64,000 nucleotides of DNA, from positions 109,328 through 173,327 of the forward strand of contig NZ_CAJXWX010000004.1 in assembly GCF_913062585.1 (NCBI RefSeq). The letters run 5' to 3'. This document shows, in pieces, positions 50,184 to 59,763 of the stretch (its first letter is position 1; each line of letters opens with the position of its first letter). The notes below the pieces were generated by a model. That model ran no database searches. It saw nothing but the letters and a program-made list of their open reading frames with translations, and was not told the origin of the DNA. Both the position numbers and the translations under genes were made by a program. The DNA comes from an uncultured Sphingomonas sp. GTDB taxonomy: Bacteria > Pseudomonadota > Alphaproteobacteria > Sphingomonadales > Sphingomonadaceae.

Positions 50184-50708
50184 TCAGTTTCCGTTGGTGC
50201 AGAGCGGCAGGTCGGGCACGGCCACCTGCCGTCCGCGTGCCTTTTCGGTCTTCAGATATTGTAGCGCGGTCACGACCACGCCCGCCATGTTGCGCGGGGG
50301 CAGGGGGGCGAGCTGCGTCACCAGCCGGTCGATCGTGCCGCAATCCTCCAGTCCGATCCGCCCGACGATGAAGGGCACGAGAAGGGAGGTCAGCAGCGGT
50401 CGGGCATAGTCCGACTGAAGCAAAGTATCGATCGCCGGGTCGGACAGCTTGACGATCGCGGCACGGGCGGCGGGCCAGGCCTGGTCGGCGGCGCTTTCAT
50501 ATTTCGAGAGGAGCGTGCCATTGCCCCGGATCAGGCTGGTCGCGGGCAGACGCGCGCCGCAGACCCGGCCGGTTTCGCGTAAGATGTCGGGCATGGCGAC
50601 CAGGGTCATCGCTTCCGCCTCTGGCGCGGTGATGCACGCGCGCTGGGCCGTGGCGACCTCTGGCGCGGCCAGCGCCATCAATGCGGCGACGAAGCCCAGG
50701 CGCTTCAT
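50184..50708 (-). CDS. exported protein of unknown function
   Basis: Predicted protein of 174 residues with a signal peptide (MKRLGFVAALMALAAPEVATAQ) and a mature helical domain with four cysteines (RACITAPE, RVCGARLP, LEDCGTID, PLCTNGN) that could form two disulfides. I do not recognise a family. The start overlaps the ispDF stop by 4 bases (ATGA). It is probably co-transcribed with ispDF and the cinA-like gene. Confidence 0.78.
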   Translation of the reverse strand: MKRLGFVAALMALAAPEVATAQRACITAPEAEAMTLVAMPDILRETGRVCGARLPATSLIRGNGTLLSKYESAADQAWPAARAAIVKLSDPAIDTLLQSDYARPLLTSLLVPFIVGRIGLEDCGTIDRLVTQLAPLPPRNMAGVVVTALQYLKTEKARGRQVAVPDLPLCTNGN

Positions 50709-51865
50709 GCCGCAGCCCCGCCGGGTAGACGGACGGTCGCCACCGCCTGTGTCGCGATCCCCTCGCCGCGTCCGGTAAAGCCCAGCCGCTCGGTCGTCGT
50801 CGCCTTCAGGCTGACCCGGCTCTGGTCGATGTCCAGCAGCCCTGCGATCCGTTCGACCATGGCGGCGCGGTGCGGGCCGATCTTGGGGGCTTCGCAGATG
50901 ATCGTCAGATCGACGAAATCGATCCGGCCGCCCTTGTCGGCGATCAACTTGGCGGCGTGTTGCAGGAACTGGCCCGACTCGGCGCCCTTCCATTGCGGGT
51001 CGCTGGGTGGGAAATGCGTGCCGATATCGCCCGCCGCGATAGTGCCGAGCAGCGCGTCGGTCAGCGCATGGAGTGCGACATCCGCATCGCTATGCCCCGA
51101 CAGGCCCTGATGGTGCGGAATCAGCACGCCGCCCAGCCACAATTCCTCGCCATCCTCCAGACGGTGGACGTCGAAGCCCATCGCGGTCCGGGTTTCCCAG
51201 GTCAGGCGCATATCGGCGCCGGTCATGTCGTCGGGATAGGTGATCTTTTCGAGCATGGCATCGCCCTGCACCAAAGCGACGCGTCCGCCAAGCCGTCGCA
51301 CCATCTGGGCATCGTCGGTCGCCTCGGCATCGGCGGGCCAGGCGGCATGGGCGGCGACCACGGCTTGCAGGTGAAAGCCTTGCGGCGTCTGCACCCGCAC
51401 GACATCGTCACGGGGCACGATCTCCCCCAGAATGGCGGCCTGCGACCGCGCCAGCGTGTCCGCGACCGGCAGCACCGGCATCGCGCCATCGGCGGACTCC
51501 AGCCCCGCCAGCACCCTGTCGATGACCTCGGCCGAAAGGAACGGGCGAGCGGCGTCATGGATCAGCACTTTGGTGACACCCGCCAGGGCCAGATGGCGAA
51601 GGCCGTGCGCCACCGAGTTCCGGCGGCTGGCCCCACCCGTCTCGATCCAAGCGCTCGGCGACAGGCTCTGGGCATGGTCGCGCTGATCCTCTGCCACCAT
51701 GGTCAGGACCAGGTCGATCGCCGGATGTCCGCCAAAGGCCTCTTGGCTCCAGGCCAGCATCGGCCGCCCGCCCAGATCGCGAAACTGCTTGGGGGTGCCG
51801 CCGCCCATCCGGCTGCCGCCACCCGCCGCCACGATCAGCGCGGCGATCTTTCCATTCTGGCTCAT
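50705..51865 (-). CDS. ispDF: bifunctional IspD/IspF (MEP pathway)
   Basis: Fused enzyme of 386 residues. The N-terminal half is MEP cytidylyltransferase (IVAAGGGSRMGGGTPKQF, residues 11-28; AARPFLSAEVIDRV). The C-terminal half, from about residue 229, is MECDP synthase (GFDVHRLEDG; HSDADVALHALTDALLG with metal ligands; DIGTHFPPSDP). Fusion of these two non-consecutive steps is common in alphaproteobacteria. The Met at 51865 places the nucleotide loop at the N-terminus; 51901 is an alternative. It is divergent from dusB. Confidence 0.95.
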   Translation of the reverse strand: MSQNGKIAALIVAAGGGSRMGGGTPKQFRDLGGRPMLAWSQEAFGGHPAIDLVLTMVAEDQRDHAQSLSPSAWIETGGASRRNSVAHGLRHLALAGVTKVLIHDAARPFLSAEVIDRVLAGLESADGAMPVLPVADTLARSQAAILGEIVPRDDVVRVQTPQGFHLQAVVAAHAAWPADAEATDDAQMVRRLGGRVALVQGDAMLEKITYPDDMTGADMRLTWETRTAMGFDVHRLEDGEELWLGGVLIPHHQGLSGHSDADVALHALTDALLGTIAAGDIGTHFPPSDPQWKGAESGQFLQHAAKLIADKGGRIDFVDLTIICEAPKIGPHRAAMVERIAGLLDIDQSRVSLKATTTERLGFTGRGEGIATQAVATVRLPGGAAA

Positions 51866-51957
51866 GGCTTCTCGCCTAGCGGCTTTGCGCGAGGTCGCCA
51901 ATCTTGCCTTTGCGAGGCGATTGGGCTAGAGCGCGTGCTTATTTTTCAGGCAGTATG

Positions 51958-52959
51958 ATGCGTAACCTCGCTCCCATTCAGGTCGGTCCGGTGACGATCG
52001 ACAGCCCCGTCGTGCTGGCGCCGATGACCGGCGTCACCGACATGCCGTTCCGCACGCTCGTTCGCCGCTATGGCTCCGGGTTGAACGTCACCGAGATGAT
52101 CGCCAGCCAGGCCGCGATCCGCGAGACGCGCCAGTCGCTCCAGAAGGCCGCCTGGCATCCGCTGGAAGAGCCGGTGTCGATGCAGCTGGTCGGCTGCACC
52201 CCCTATGAAATGGGCGAGGCGGCCAAGCTGAACGCCGATCGCGGGGCGGCGATCATCGACATCAACATGGGCTGTCCGGTGCGCAAGGTCGTCAACGGCG
52301 ATGCGGGCTCGGCGCTGATGCGCGACCTGAAGCTCGCCTCGGCGATTATCGAGGCGACGGTCAAGGCGGTCGACGTTCCGGTGACGCTGAAGATGCGGAT
52401 GGGCTGGTGCCATGACAGCTTGAACGCCCCCGAACTCGCGCACATCGCCGAGGATATCGGTGTCAAGATGATCACCGTCCATGGCCGCACCCGCAACCAG
52501 ATGTACAAGGGCAGCGCCGACTGGGCCTTCATCCGGAACGTCAAGGACGCGGTGTCGATTCCCGTCATCGCGAACGGTGACATCTGTTCGCTAGAGGATG
52601 CCGATGCGGCACTCGACCAGTCGGGGGCGGACGGTGTCATGATCGGGCGCGGTGCCTATGGTCGCCCGTGGCTGCTCGGCCAGGTGATGCACTGGTTCGC
52701 AACGGGCGAGCGTCGTGAGGACCCCGCCCTGGACGAACAATATCGCGCGGTGACCGAGCATTATGATGCGATGCTCGAACATTATGGCACCGAAACCGGC
52801 GTCAACATGGCCCGCAAGCATATCGGCTGGTACACGCGTGGCCTGCACGGCTCGGCCGAGTTCCGCAACAAGGTGAACCAGGAATCGAGCGCGGATCGGG
52901 TGAAGACCATGTTGCGCGACTTCTACCTGCCGCAGATCGAGCTTGCAGCGGCTGCCTGA
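51958..52959 (+). CDS. dusB: tRNA dihydrouridine synthase DusB (NifR3)
   Basis: Flavoenzyme reducing uridines in tRNA D-loops. It has 333 residues, with [15 protein letters not shown] at the start, catalytic Cys106 in [20 protein letters not shown], and the FMN phosphate-binding region [16 protein letters not shown]. An adjacent ATG at 51955 is an equal choice; CAGG precedes both. In alphaproteobacteria this gene (nifR3) usually leads the ntrBC operon, as it does here. Confidence 0.95.
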   Translation: MRNLAPIQVGPVTIDSPVVLAPMTGVTDMPFRTLVRRYGSGLNVTEMIASQAAIRETRQSLQKAAWHPLEEPVSMQLVGCTPYEMGEAAKLNADRGAAIIDINMGCPVRKVVNGDAGSALMRDLKLASAIIEATVKAVDVPVTLKMRMGWCHDSLNAPELAHIAEDIGVKMITVHGRTRNQMYKGSADWAFIRNVKDAVSIPVIANGDICSLEDADAALDQSGADGVMIGRGAYGRPWLLGQVMHWFATGERREDPALDEQYRAVTEHYDAMLEHYGTETGVNMARKHIGWYTRGLHGSAEFRNKVNQESSADRVKTMLRDFYLPQIELAAAA

Positions 52960-54010
52960 ACCGGCGCGGCATGGACGACCCGGCTTCGGCGCGATGTTCG
53001 CGGCGCTGCCGGTGGCGGTCGTCGTCGTCGATCCCGACGATCGCATCGCCCATGCCAATGCCCTGGCCGAACAGCTGCTCAACCTGTCCGAACGACTGAT
53101 GGTCGGCCAGCCGGTGGCCGCGATCCTGCCGCCGCCGGATGAGCCGCGTAGCCGCGACGGCCATGGCTTCGCGGTCTATGATACCGTCATCGAAACGCCG
53201 CGCGGGCCGAAGATCCGCGTCGATTTCGTCGAAGCGCAAATCCCCGATCACCCGGGTTGGCGCGCGATCACGCTGCACAGCGCGGCCCCGTCGCGACGCC
53301 TGGCTCATGCCTCGGACCGGGGGGCGGGGGCGCGCGCCGCGATCGGGGCGGCGGCGATGTTGGCACATGAGATCAAGAACCCGCTGTCGGGCATTCGCGG
53401 CGCCGCCCAACTGCTCAACGGCGGCGAGCTGACGACACTCATCACCACCGAGGTCGACCGTATCGCCGCCCTGATCGACCGGATGGAGGATTTCAGCGAC
53501 ACCCGGCCCCTGCCGCTGGCCCCGGAGAATATCTATCCGCTGCTCGCCCATGCACGCGGCGTCGCGCTGGCGGGCTTTGCGCGGGGCATACCGATCGAGG
53601 AGCGGTTCGACCCGTCGCTGCCGCCCGCTCGGATCAATCGCGATGCGCTGCTGCAGATCGTCATCAATCTTCTGAAGAATGCGCGTGAAGCGGTTCGGGA
53701 GGTGCGGAATCCCCGCATCCTGCTCACCACCGCCTATCGCCATGGCATGTCGGTCAGCACGGGCGAGGGGCGGCCGCGCCTTCCCCTGCCGATCGAGATC
53801 TGCGTGATCGACAATGGTCCGGGCGCCCCCGCCGATATCGCCGATCACCTGTTCGACCCGTTCGTCTCCGGCCGTCGCGAAGGGCAGGGCCTGGGCCTCG
53901 CGCTCGTCGACAAGCTGGTCCGCAACATGAGCGGCATCATCCAATATGCCAGAGAGGGCACGCCCGAAATGACCGTCCTGCGCCTGCTTCTGCCAAGGGC
54001 CCAGCCATGA
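52943..54010 (+). CDS. ntrB: nitrogen regulation sensor kinase NtrB
   Basis: Soluble sensor kinase/phosphatase for NtrC. It has 355 residues from a TTG at 52943 that overlaps dusB by 17 bases; an ATG at 52994 would shorten it by 17 residues, so the start is uncertain. A PAS domain ([21 protein letters not shown]), HisKA with His142 in [18 protein letters not shown], and HATPase motifs ([30 protein letters not shown]) are seen. It would respond to PII signals. It overlaps ntrC by 4 bases (ATGA). Confidence 0.92.
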   Translation: MQRLPEPARHGRPGFGAMFAALPVAVVVVDPDDRIAHANALAEQLLNLSERLMVGQPVAAILPPPDEPRSRDGHGFAVYDTVIETPRGPKIRVDFVEAQIPDHPGWRAITLHSAAPSRRLAHASDRGAGARAAIGAAAMLAHEIKNPLSGIRGAAQLLNGGELTTLITTEVDRIAALIDRMEDFSDTRPLPLAPENIYPLLAHARGVALAGFARGIPIEERFDPSLPPARINRDALLQIVINLLKNAREAVREVRNPRILLTTAYRHGMSVSTGEGRPRLPLPIEICVIDNGPGAPADIADHLFDPFVSGRREGQGLGLALVDKLVRNMSGIIQYAREGTPEMTVLRLLLPRAQP

Positions 54011-55455
54011 GCCATGTCCTGGTGGTCGATGACGACGCTGCGATCCGGACCGTGGTCGGCCAGGCGCTGCGCCGGGCGGGGCACGAGGTGACGACGGTCG
54101 AGACGCTGGCCCGGCTCGACCGTATCCTGGCGGGCGGCGCGCCGGACGTGCTGGTGACCGACGTCATTCTGCCCGATGGCGACGGCATCGACCATGTACG
54201 CAGCGTCGCGGAGCGCTATCCGGCGCTGCCCATCATCGTCCTGTCGGCGCAGAACACGCTGACCACTGCGGTTCGCGCCGCCGAGGTCGGTGCCTATGAA
54301 TATCTGCCCAAGCCCTTCGATCTGGATGCGCTGACACAGGCGGTGTCGGGCGCGCTGGCGCGGGGCGGCGTCTTGGTCGAGGATGGGCTGGGCGAAGACG
54401 ATCGCTCTCTGCCGCTGATCGGGCGCTCGCAGGCGATGCAGAGCGTGTACCGGATCATCGCGCGGGTCGTCTCGACCGACCTGACCGTGCTGATCTCCGG
54501 CGAGTCCGGCACGGGCAAGGAACTGGTCGCAAGGGCCATTCATGACCTGGGGCCGCGTCGGGCGGCACCCTTCGTCGCGATCAACATGGCGGCGATCCCC
54601 CGCGAGCTGATCGAAGCCGAGTTGTTCGGTCACGAGCGAGGCGCCTTCACCGGTGCGGCCCAGCGCAATGCCGGCCGCTTCGAGCAGGCGGCGGGCGGCA
54701 CGCTGTTCCTGGACGAGATTGGCGACATGCCGATGGAGGCCCAGACGCGTCTGTTGCGGGTCCTCCAGTCCGGCGAGTTCACCACGGTCGGCGGCGCTCG
54801 GACGATCCGGACCGATGTACGGATCGTCGCGGCGACCAATCGCGACCTCAGCCAGCAGGTCGCATCCGGACAGTTTCGCGAGGACCTGTTCTATCGCCTG
54901 AACGTTGTGCCCATCGCGCTTCCCGCGCTGCGTGAGCGTCGGCAGGATATTCCTCTGCTGGCCCGACATTTTTTGGAGAGTGCAGCGCTGCAGGGTCTCC
55001 CCCGCCGGCGGATCGACGCCCACGCTCTGGACGTCCTGGTCGCGCATGACTGGCCGGGCAATGTCCGCGAACTGGAAAATATGATGCGTCGTCTGGCCGT
55101 GCTGGCGCGCGACGAGGTGATCGATGCCGAATCGGTGCGCGGGATGCTCGGCGAGAGCAGGGTCGGCGCCGGCGTGATGGCCGATCAGGTATCGGATGGC
55201 GATCTCAGTGCCGCCGTTCGGGCCTATCTGGCGCGCCTCGCGATCGCTCGTCCGCAGGCGCTGGACGACGGGACACTCTACGACCGTATCATCGGAGAGG
55301 TCGAACGGCCGCTGATCGAGGCGATGCTGGCGCGCCACGGTGGCAACCAGCTTCGCACCGCCCGGGCGATGGGGATTAATCGCAATACGCTCCGCAAGCG
55401 TCTCGATAGTCTCAATATCGCCGCAAGCGGTGATGACGACAGCGGCGAGGCTTGA
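54007..55455 (+). CDS. ntrC: nitrogen regulator NtrC (sigma54 activator)
   Basis: Activator of nitrogen-assimilation genes. It has 482 residues. The receiver has Asp52 (LVTDVILPDGDG). The AAA+ domain has Walker A GESGTGKE (165-172), the intact sigma54-contact loop GAFTGA (212-217) and Walker B LFLDEIGD. A Fis-type helix-turn-helix lies at the C-terminus (GGNQLRTARAMGINRNTLRKRL). It can therefore be expected to work with RpoN, unlike NtrX downstream. Confidence 0.96.
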   Translation: MSHVLVVDDDAAIRTVVGQALRRAGHEVTTVETLARLDRILAGGAPDVLVTDVILPDGDGIDHVRSVAERYPALPIIVLSAQNTLTTAVRAAEVGAYEYLPKPFDLDALTQAVSGALARGGVLVEDGLGEDDRSLPLIGRSQAMQSVYRIIARVVSTDLTVLISGESGTGKELVARAIHDLGPRRAAPFVAINMAAIPRELIEAELFGHERGAFTGAAQRNAGRFEQAAGGTLFLDEIGDMPMEAQTRLLRVLQSGEFTTVGGARTIRTDVRIVAATNRDLSQQVASGQFREDLFYRLNVVPIALPALRERRQDIPLLARHFLESAALQGLPRRRIDAHALDVLVAHDWPGNVRELENMMRRLAVLARDEVIDAESVRGMLGESRVGAGVMADQVSDGDLSAAVRAYLARLAIARPQALDDGTLYDRIIGEVERPLIEAMLARHGGNQLRTARAMGINRNTLRKRLDSLNIAASGDDDSGEA

Positions 55456-55457
55456 CA
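55452..55457 (+). promoter_or_regulatory. possible -35 hexamer before ntrY
   Basis: A perfect TTGACA overlaps the ntrC stop, 56 bases before the ntrY start. No convincing -10 element follows at 16-18 bases (GTGGCT/GGCTTG), so this is only a hint that ntrYX can be transcribed separately from ntrBC. Confidence 0.2.
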
Positions 55458-55512
55458 TAATTTTCACGAATTGTGGCTTGCAGGTCACGCTTCACGTTGT
55501 ACGATTGCAACG

Positions 55513-57759
55513 ATGTCGGCGTTTCTGAAGCCTGCTGATCCCACCGAACCACCGCGCTCTCGTTTCGCGGTGACCCCGGCGGTGGAAATCGCGGTGGTCG
55601 TCGGCGCCGTCGCGATCGCGGTCGGTACCTATGTCTTCATCGCCAGCCGCCATGAGGCGCAGGGGCTGATCGCGCCACCGGTCATGGCGGGGTTGCTGGC
55701 CCTCAATCTGATGCCCGGTGTCCTGCTTCTCATGCTGCTTGGGAGGCGCGTGGCCATGCGGCGTGCGGCCAAATCGCCGGTCGGGGGCGGCGGGCGTCTC
55801 CATGTCCGGCTGGTCGCGTTGTTCTCGCTGACCGCCAGCGTACCGATCCTGTTGACCGTGGTGACCGCGTCGGTGCTGTTCCAGTCCTCGGCAGAGTTCT
55901 GGATCTCGGACCGGGCGCGCAAGGCCTTTGGCGATGCGATGGACATTGCGCGCCAGTCACAGCAGCAGATCATCAAGCGCTGGGTCGATACCGGACGCGC
56001 CATGTCGCAGGATCTGGGCCGCAACCTGCCCATACTGCGCGAGAACCCGCGCGACTTTCACGATTATCTGGTCCAGCAGACCGTGGTCCGCGACACGGTG
56101 GAGTCGGTCCTGTTCTCCTACGACCCCAAACAGGGCTTCAAATTCTACGACTTTTTCAACCAGCCATCGGACACGACCTTTCGCGAGCTGGTGACGCCGG
56201 AAATGATCCAGCAAGCCAGCAAGCTCAGCCGTCCGGAAGTCGGCATCAACGAGCAGCGGGTCTGGGTCGTCACGCCTTTGCCCGAAGGACGCGGGCTGAT
56301 GCTCTATATCGGCACGCCGGTGAACGCGGAGTTCCTGAGCAAGCAGCATTTCGCCGCCGAGGACGTGTTCGACGATTACCGCGCGCTTCAGGGGCGGGCG
56401 CGCTCGCTGCAGCTGAAGTTCAACCTCGTGCTGTTCGCCATCGCCTTGCTGATCGTCGGCATCGCCGTCTGGATCGCGCTGGCGGTGGCCGACCGCCTGG
56501 TCCGGCCGGTCGGCGAGTTGGTCGACGCGGCCCGGCGGATCGCAGGCGGCGACCTGAGCGTCCGCGTTCCCGATCCGCGTACCCGCGACGAGGTGGGCAC
56601 GCTAGCGAACGCCTTCAATCAGATGACGGGACAGCTCGAAGAGCAGAATACCGAGCTGGTTACCGCCAACGCCCAGCTGAACAATCGCCGTGCCCTGATC
56701 GAGGCGGTGATGGCCGGCGTGTCGGCGGGCGTGGTCGCGGTCGGGCGCGATCGCCAGGTGCGGATCGCGAACAACTCCGCCGACCTGTTGCTCGGCGCGG
56801 ATCAGGAGGGGTTGATCGGCCGCAAGCTGGGCGAAGTCGCGCCCGAGCTTGACGAACTGCTCGACCAGGGACGGCGCGAGGCGACGGTGCAGGTGGCGCT
56901 CGATGGTGACATGCGGACGCTGGCGGTGCGGATCGCGCAGACAGGCGACGGTCCGATCCTGACCTTCGACGATATCACCCAGCAACTGCTCGACCAGCGG
57001 CGTGCGGCCTGGTCCGACGTCGCACGTCGTATCGCGCATGAGATCAAGAATCCGCTGACCCCCATCCAGCTGGCGGCGGAGCGCCTGCAGCGCCGCTATG
57101 GCAAGGTCATCGGCCCGGAGGATGAGACGTTCGGCCGCCTGACCGAGACCATAGTGCGCCAGGTCGGCGACCTGCGCCGGATGGTCGACGAATTTTCCTC
57201 CTTCGCGCGTATGCCGAAACCCGTGTTCCGAGAGGAAGCAATCGCCGACATCTGCGCCCAGGCGATGTTCCTTCACGAGGTCGCGCATCCCGATGTCCGC
57301 TTCGTGCTGGACCAGGACGAGCCCGCGCCGACCCTGGTTTGCGACCGTCGCCAGATGAGCCAGGCTCTCACCAATATCGTCAAGAATGCTATCGAAGCCA
57401 TTGAATCCAGGCCAGAAGGCATGACGGGCGGCAAGGTCGTCATGACCGTGGGTGAGCAGGGTGGCATGGTAGCGATCACCGTGACGGACAATGGCATCGG
57501 CCTTCCGCCCGAACGCGACCGGATTATCGAGCCCTATATGACGACCCGCGCGCGGGGCACCGGCCTGGGCTTGGCGATCGTCAACAAGATCATCGAGGAA
57601 CATGCCGGCACGATCGGCTTTTCCGACAATCCGACCGGCGGCACCATCGTATCGATCATGTTCGATGCGGGCGCCCTGGCGGCCCTCGATCAGGGGGGTG
57701 CCGAACCCGAGCTGGCTGGGGAGGGCCAGCTCACTGCTTTGACTCGTACCCGGACGTAA
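55513..57759 (+). CDS. ntrY: sensor histidine kinase NtrY
   Basis: Membrane sensor of 748 residues. Three hydrophobic segments (about 22-44, 56-78, 99-123) are followed by a periplasmic domain and a fourth segment near 300-325 (LVLFAIALLIVGIAVWIALAVA). HAMP, PAS, HisKA ([20 protein letters not shown]) and HATPase (NAIEAIES, DNGIGLPP, GTGLGLAIVNKIIEEH) domains follow. It is implicated in nitrogen, redox and envelope signalling in alphaproteobacteria, with NtrX as partner. ntrX follows by 7 bases. Confidence 0.95.
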   Translation: MSAFLKPADPTEPPRSRFAVTPAVEIAVVVGAVAIAVGTYVFIASRHEAQGLIAPPVMAGLLALNLMPGVLLLMLLGRRVAMRRAAKSPVGGGGRLHVRLVALFSLTASVPILLTVVTASVLFQSSAEFWISDRARKAFGDAMDIARQSQQQIIKRWVDTGRAMSQDLGRNLPILRENPRDFHDYLVQQTVVRDTVESVLFSYDPKQGFKFYDFFNQPSDTTFRELVTPEMIQQASKLSRPEVGINEQRVWVVTPLPEGRGLMLYIGTPVNAEFLSKQHFAAEDVFDDYRALQGRARSLQLKFNLVLFAIALLIVGIAVWIALAVADRLVRPVGELVDAARRIAGGDLSVRVPDPRTRDEVGTLANAFNQMTGQLEEQNTELVTANAQLNNRRALIEAVMAGVSAGVVAVGRDRQVRIANNSADLLLGADQEGLIGRKLGEVAPELDELLDQGRREATVQVALDGDMRTLAVRIAQTGDGPILTFDDITQQLLDQRRAAWSDVARRIAHEIKNPLTPIQLAAERLQRRYGKVIGPEDETFGRLTETIVRQVGDLRRMVDEFSSFARMPKPVFREEAIADICAQAMFLHEVAHPDVRFVLDQDEPAPTLVCDRRQMSQALTNIVKNAIEAIESRPEGMTGGKVVMTVGEQGGMVAITVTDNGIGLPPERDRIIEPYMTTRARGTGLGLAIVNKIIEEHAGTIGFSDNPTGGTIVSIMFDAGALAALDQGGAEPELAGEGQLTALTRTRT

Positions 57760-57766
57760 CAAGATC

Positions 57767-59143
57767 ATGGCTTTGGACATCCTCGTCGTCGACGATGAAC
57801 TCGATATCCGCGAACTGGTAGCGGGCGTGCTGGAGGACGAGGGCTATGAGGCCCGGGTCGCGGCCGACAGTGATGCCGCGCTGGAGGCGGTGGCGGTGCG
57901 GCGTCCGTCGCTGGTCCTGCTCGATGTCTGGTTGCAGGGATCGAAACTCGACGGGCTGGAACTGCTCGACGAGATCAAGCGGCGCGATCCGTCGATCCCG
58001 GTGCTGGTCATTTCAGGCCATGGCAATCTCGACACGGCGGTCGCCGCGATCCGCAAGGGCGCGGCGGACTTCATCGAAAAGCCGTTCGAGGCCGAGCGCC
58101 TGTTGTTGATGGTCGGTCGCGCGACCGAGACCGAGCGGTTGCGCCGCGAGAACGCGTCGCTTCGCGCCTCGGCAGGACGTGAGACCGACCTGACCGGATC
58201 GTCGAGCGCGATCAATGGGATCCGGGCGACGTTGAAGCGCGTGGCCGCGACGGGCAGCCGGGTACTGATCATGGGCTCTGCGGGTGTCGGCAAGGAGGTG
58301 GCCGCGCGCCTGCTCCATGGCTGGAGCAATCGCGCCGATGCTCCTTTTGTGGTGGTCAGCGCCGCACGCATGACGCCCGAACGGGTTGAGGAGGAATTGT
58401 TCGGGGTGGAGGAGGGGGGTGACCTCGTCCGCACCGGTCTCCTGGAGCAGGCGCATGGCGGCACGCTGTTCCTGGACGAGATCGCCGACATGCCGATCGC
58501 GACCCAGGCGCGTATCCTGCGCGTATTGACCGACCAGAGCTTCACGCGCGTGGGCGGCACCCGCGTCGTCAAGGTCGATGTCCGTGTCGTCTCGGCGACG
58601 GCGCGTGACCTGACCCAGGAAATTGCCGAGGGACGCTTCCGGGAAGACCTTTATTACCGCCTCAACGTCGTGCCGGTGACCATTCCGTCGCTGGCCGAAC
58701 GGCGCGAGGATATCCCGCCGCTGGTCGAGCATTTCATGGCGCATTATGCCAGCGAACGCCGGGTACGCACGCCCGAAATCGCGCCCGACGCGATGGTCGC
58801 GATGCAATCCTATGACTGGCCCGGCAATGTCCGCCAGCTGCGCAATGTCGTCGAACGTACGATCATCCTGGCGCCGGGCGACCGGGTCGGGCGGATCGAT
58901 CTCGACCTTCTGCCCGCCGAAGTGCTGGGCGAGGGGGGCGACATGGGATCGGCTGGTGCGACCGCGACCATGGGGGCTCCCTTGCGCGAGGCGCGGGAAA
59001 GCTGGGAGCGCGAATATCTGCGAGTCCAGATCCGGCGCTTTTCCGGGAATATCTCCCGCACGGCCAGCTTCATCGGCATGGAACGCTCGGCGCTTCACCG
59101 CAAACTGAAGCTGCTGGGCATCAGCGAGACGCGCGAGGATTGA
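57767..59143 (+). CDS. ntrX: response regulator NtrX
   Basis: NtrC-family regulator of 458 residues. The receiver has Asp53 ([15 protein letters not shown]). The AAA+ domain has a Walker A of GSAGVGKE (170-177) and Walker [11 protein letters not shown]-terminal Fis-type HTH reads [23 protein letters not shown]. Where NtrC has GAFTGA, NtrX reads [23 protein letters not shown] in two parts: four residues shorter and without the loop. Activation of sigma54 is therefore unlikely. It probably regulates sigma70-type promoters. It is coupled to ntrY; hfq follows. Confidence 0.94.
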   Translation: MALDILVVDDELDIRELVAGVLEDEGYEARVAADSDAALEAVAVRRPSLVLLDVWLQGSKLDGLELLDEIKRRDPSIPVLVISGHGNLDTAVAAIRKGAADFIEKPFEAERLLLMVGRATETERLRRENASLRASAGRETDLTGSSSAINGIRATLKRVAATGSRVLIMGSAGVGKEVAARLLHGWSNRADAPFVVVSAARMTPERVEEELFGVEEGGDLVRTGLLEQAHGGTLFLDEIADMPIATQARILRVLTDQSFTRVGGTRVVKVDVRVVSATARDLTQEIAEGRFREDLYYRLNVVPVTIPSLAERREDIPPLVEHFMAHYASERRVRTPEIAPDAMVAMQSYDWPGNVRQLRNVVERTIILAPGDRVGRIDLDLLPAEVLGEGGDMGSAGATATMGAPLREARESWEREYLRVQIRRFSGNISRTASFIGMERSALHRKLKLLGISETRED

Positions 59144-59271
59144 TCGCCGCCTCTGGACGAACGCGCCCCGAAACCATAGATGTGGGCTGCGTCCAGTCCA
59201 CGGGCGCGGCTCCGACGCCGGGAAACGGCGCAATTTGCGGGCACGGACCCGCCAAGAACAAGGGCTCGACC

Positions 59272-59763
59272 ATGGCCGACAAATCGGGTTCGCTCCAGGA
59301 CCTGTTTCTGAATGCACTGCGCCGCTCCAAGGCGCCTGTGACCATGTTCCTCGTGAAGGGCGTCAAGCTCCAGGGTATCGTCACCTGGTTCGACAATTTC
59401 TCGGTGCTGCTGCGCCGCGACGGTCAGTCGCAGCTGATCTACAAGCACGCCATCTCCACCATCATGCCTTCAGGCCCGCTGGATGTCGCGGCGATCGTCG
59501 ACGGCGTCAACGAACAGCAGCGCAAGAACCCGCTTTTGCAGGAAATCTTCCTGAACGCGGTGCGCAAGTCCGAAGACCCCGTCACCATGTTCCTGATCAA
59601 CGGCGTCATGCTGCAGGGCCAGATTGCGGGCTTCGACCTGTTCTGTATGCTGCTTCAGCGTGAAGGCATGGCGCAGCTCGTCTACAAGCACGCCGTTTCG
59701 ACCATTCAGCCAGCACGTGCGCTGAACCTGGCCGAAGAGCAGGCGGGATCGGCCGAGGATTGA
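59272..59763 (+). CDS. hfq: tandem double-domain RNA chaperone Hfq
   Basis: RNA chaperone for sRNA-mRNA pairing, here 163 residues instead of about 80 because two complete Sm/Hfq domains are fused. Domain 1 spans about 7-66 ([36 protein letters not shown]). Domain 2 spans about 87-147 ([36 protein letters not shown]). A ~20-residue linker joins them. Both keep the YKHA-ST proximal-face motif. Domain 1 keeps the rim Arg17/Arg18/Lys20 and distal-face Lys32. Domain 2 has RKSE at the rim and Met113 instead of the Lys. The start at 59272 gives the usual N-terminus. hflX follows with a TTGA overlap. Confidence 0.95.
   Translation: MADKSGSLQDLFLNALRRSKAPVTMFLVKGVKLQGIVTWFDNFSVLLRRDGQSQLIYKHAISTIMPSGPLDVAAIVDGVNEQQRKNPLLQEIFLNAVRKSEDPVTMFLINGVMLQGQIAGFDLFCMLLQREGMAQLVYKHAVSTIQPARALNLAEEQAGSAED

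Noticed and set aside
55471..55490. Possible sigma54 promoter before ntrY
   Set aside because: GG and GC are not at the required 10-base spacing and the -12 TTGC is absent.
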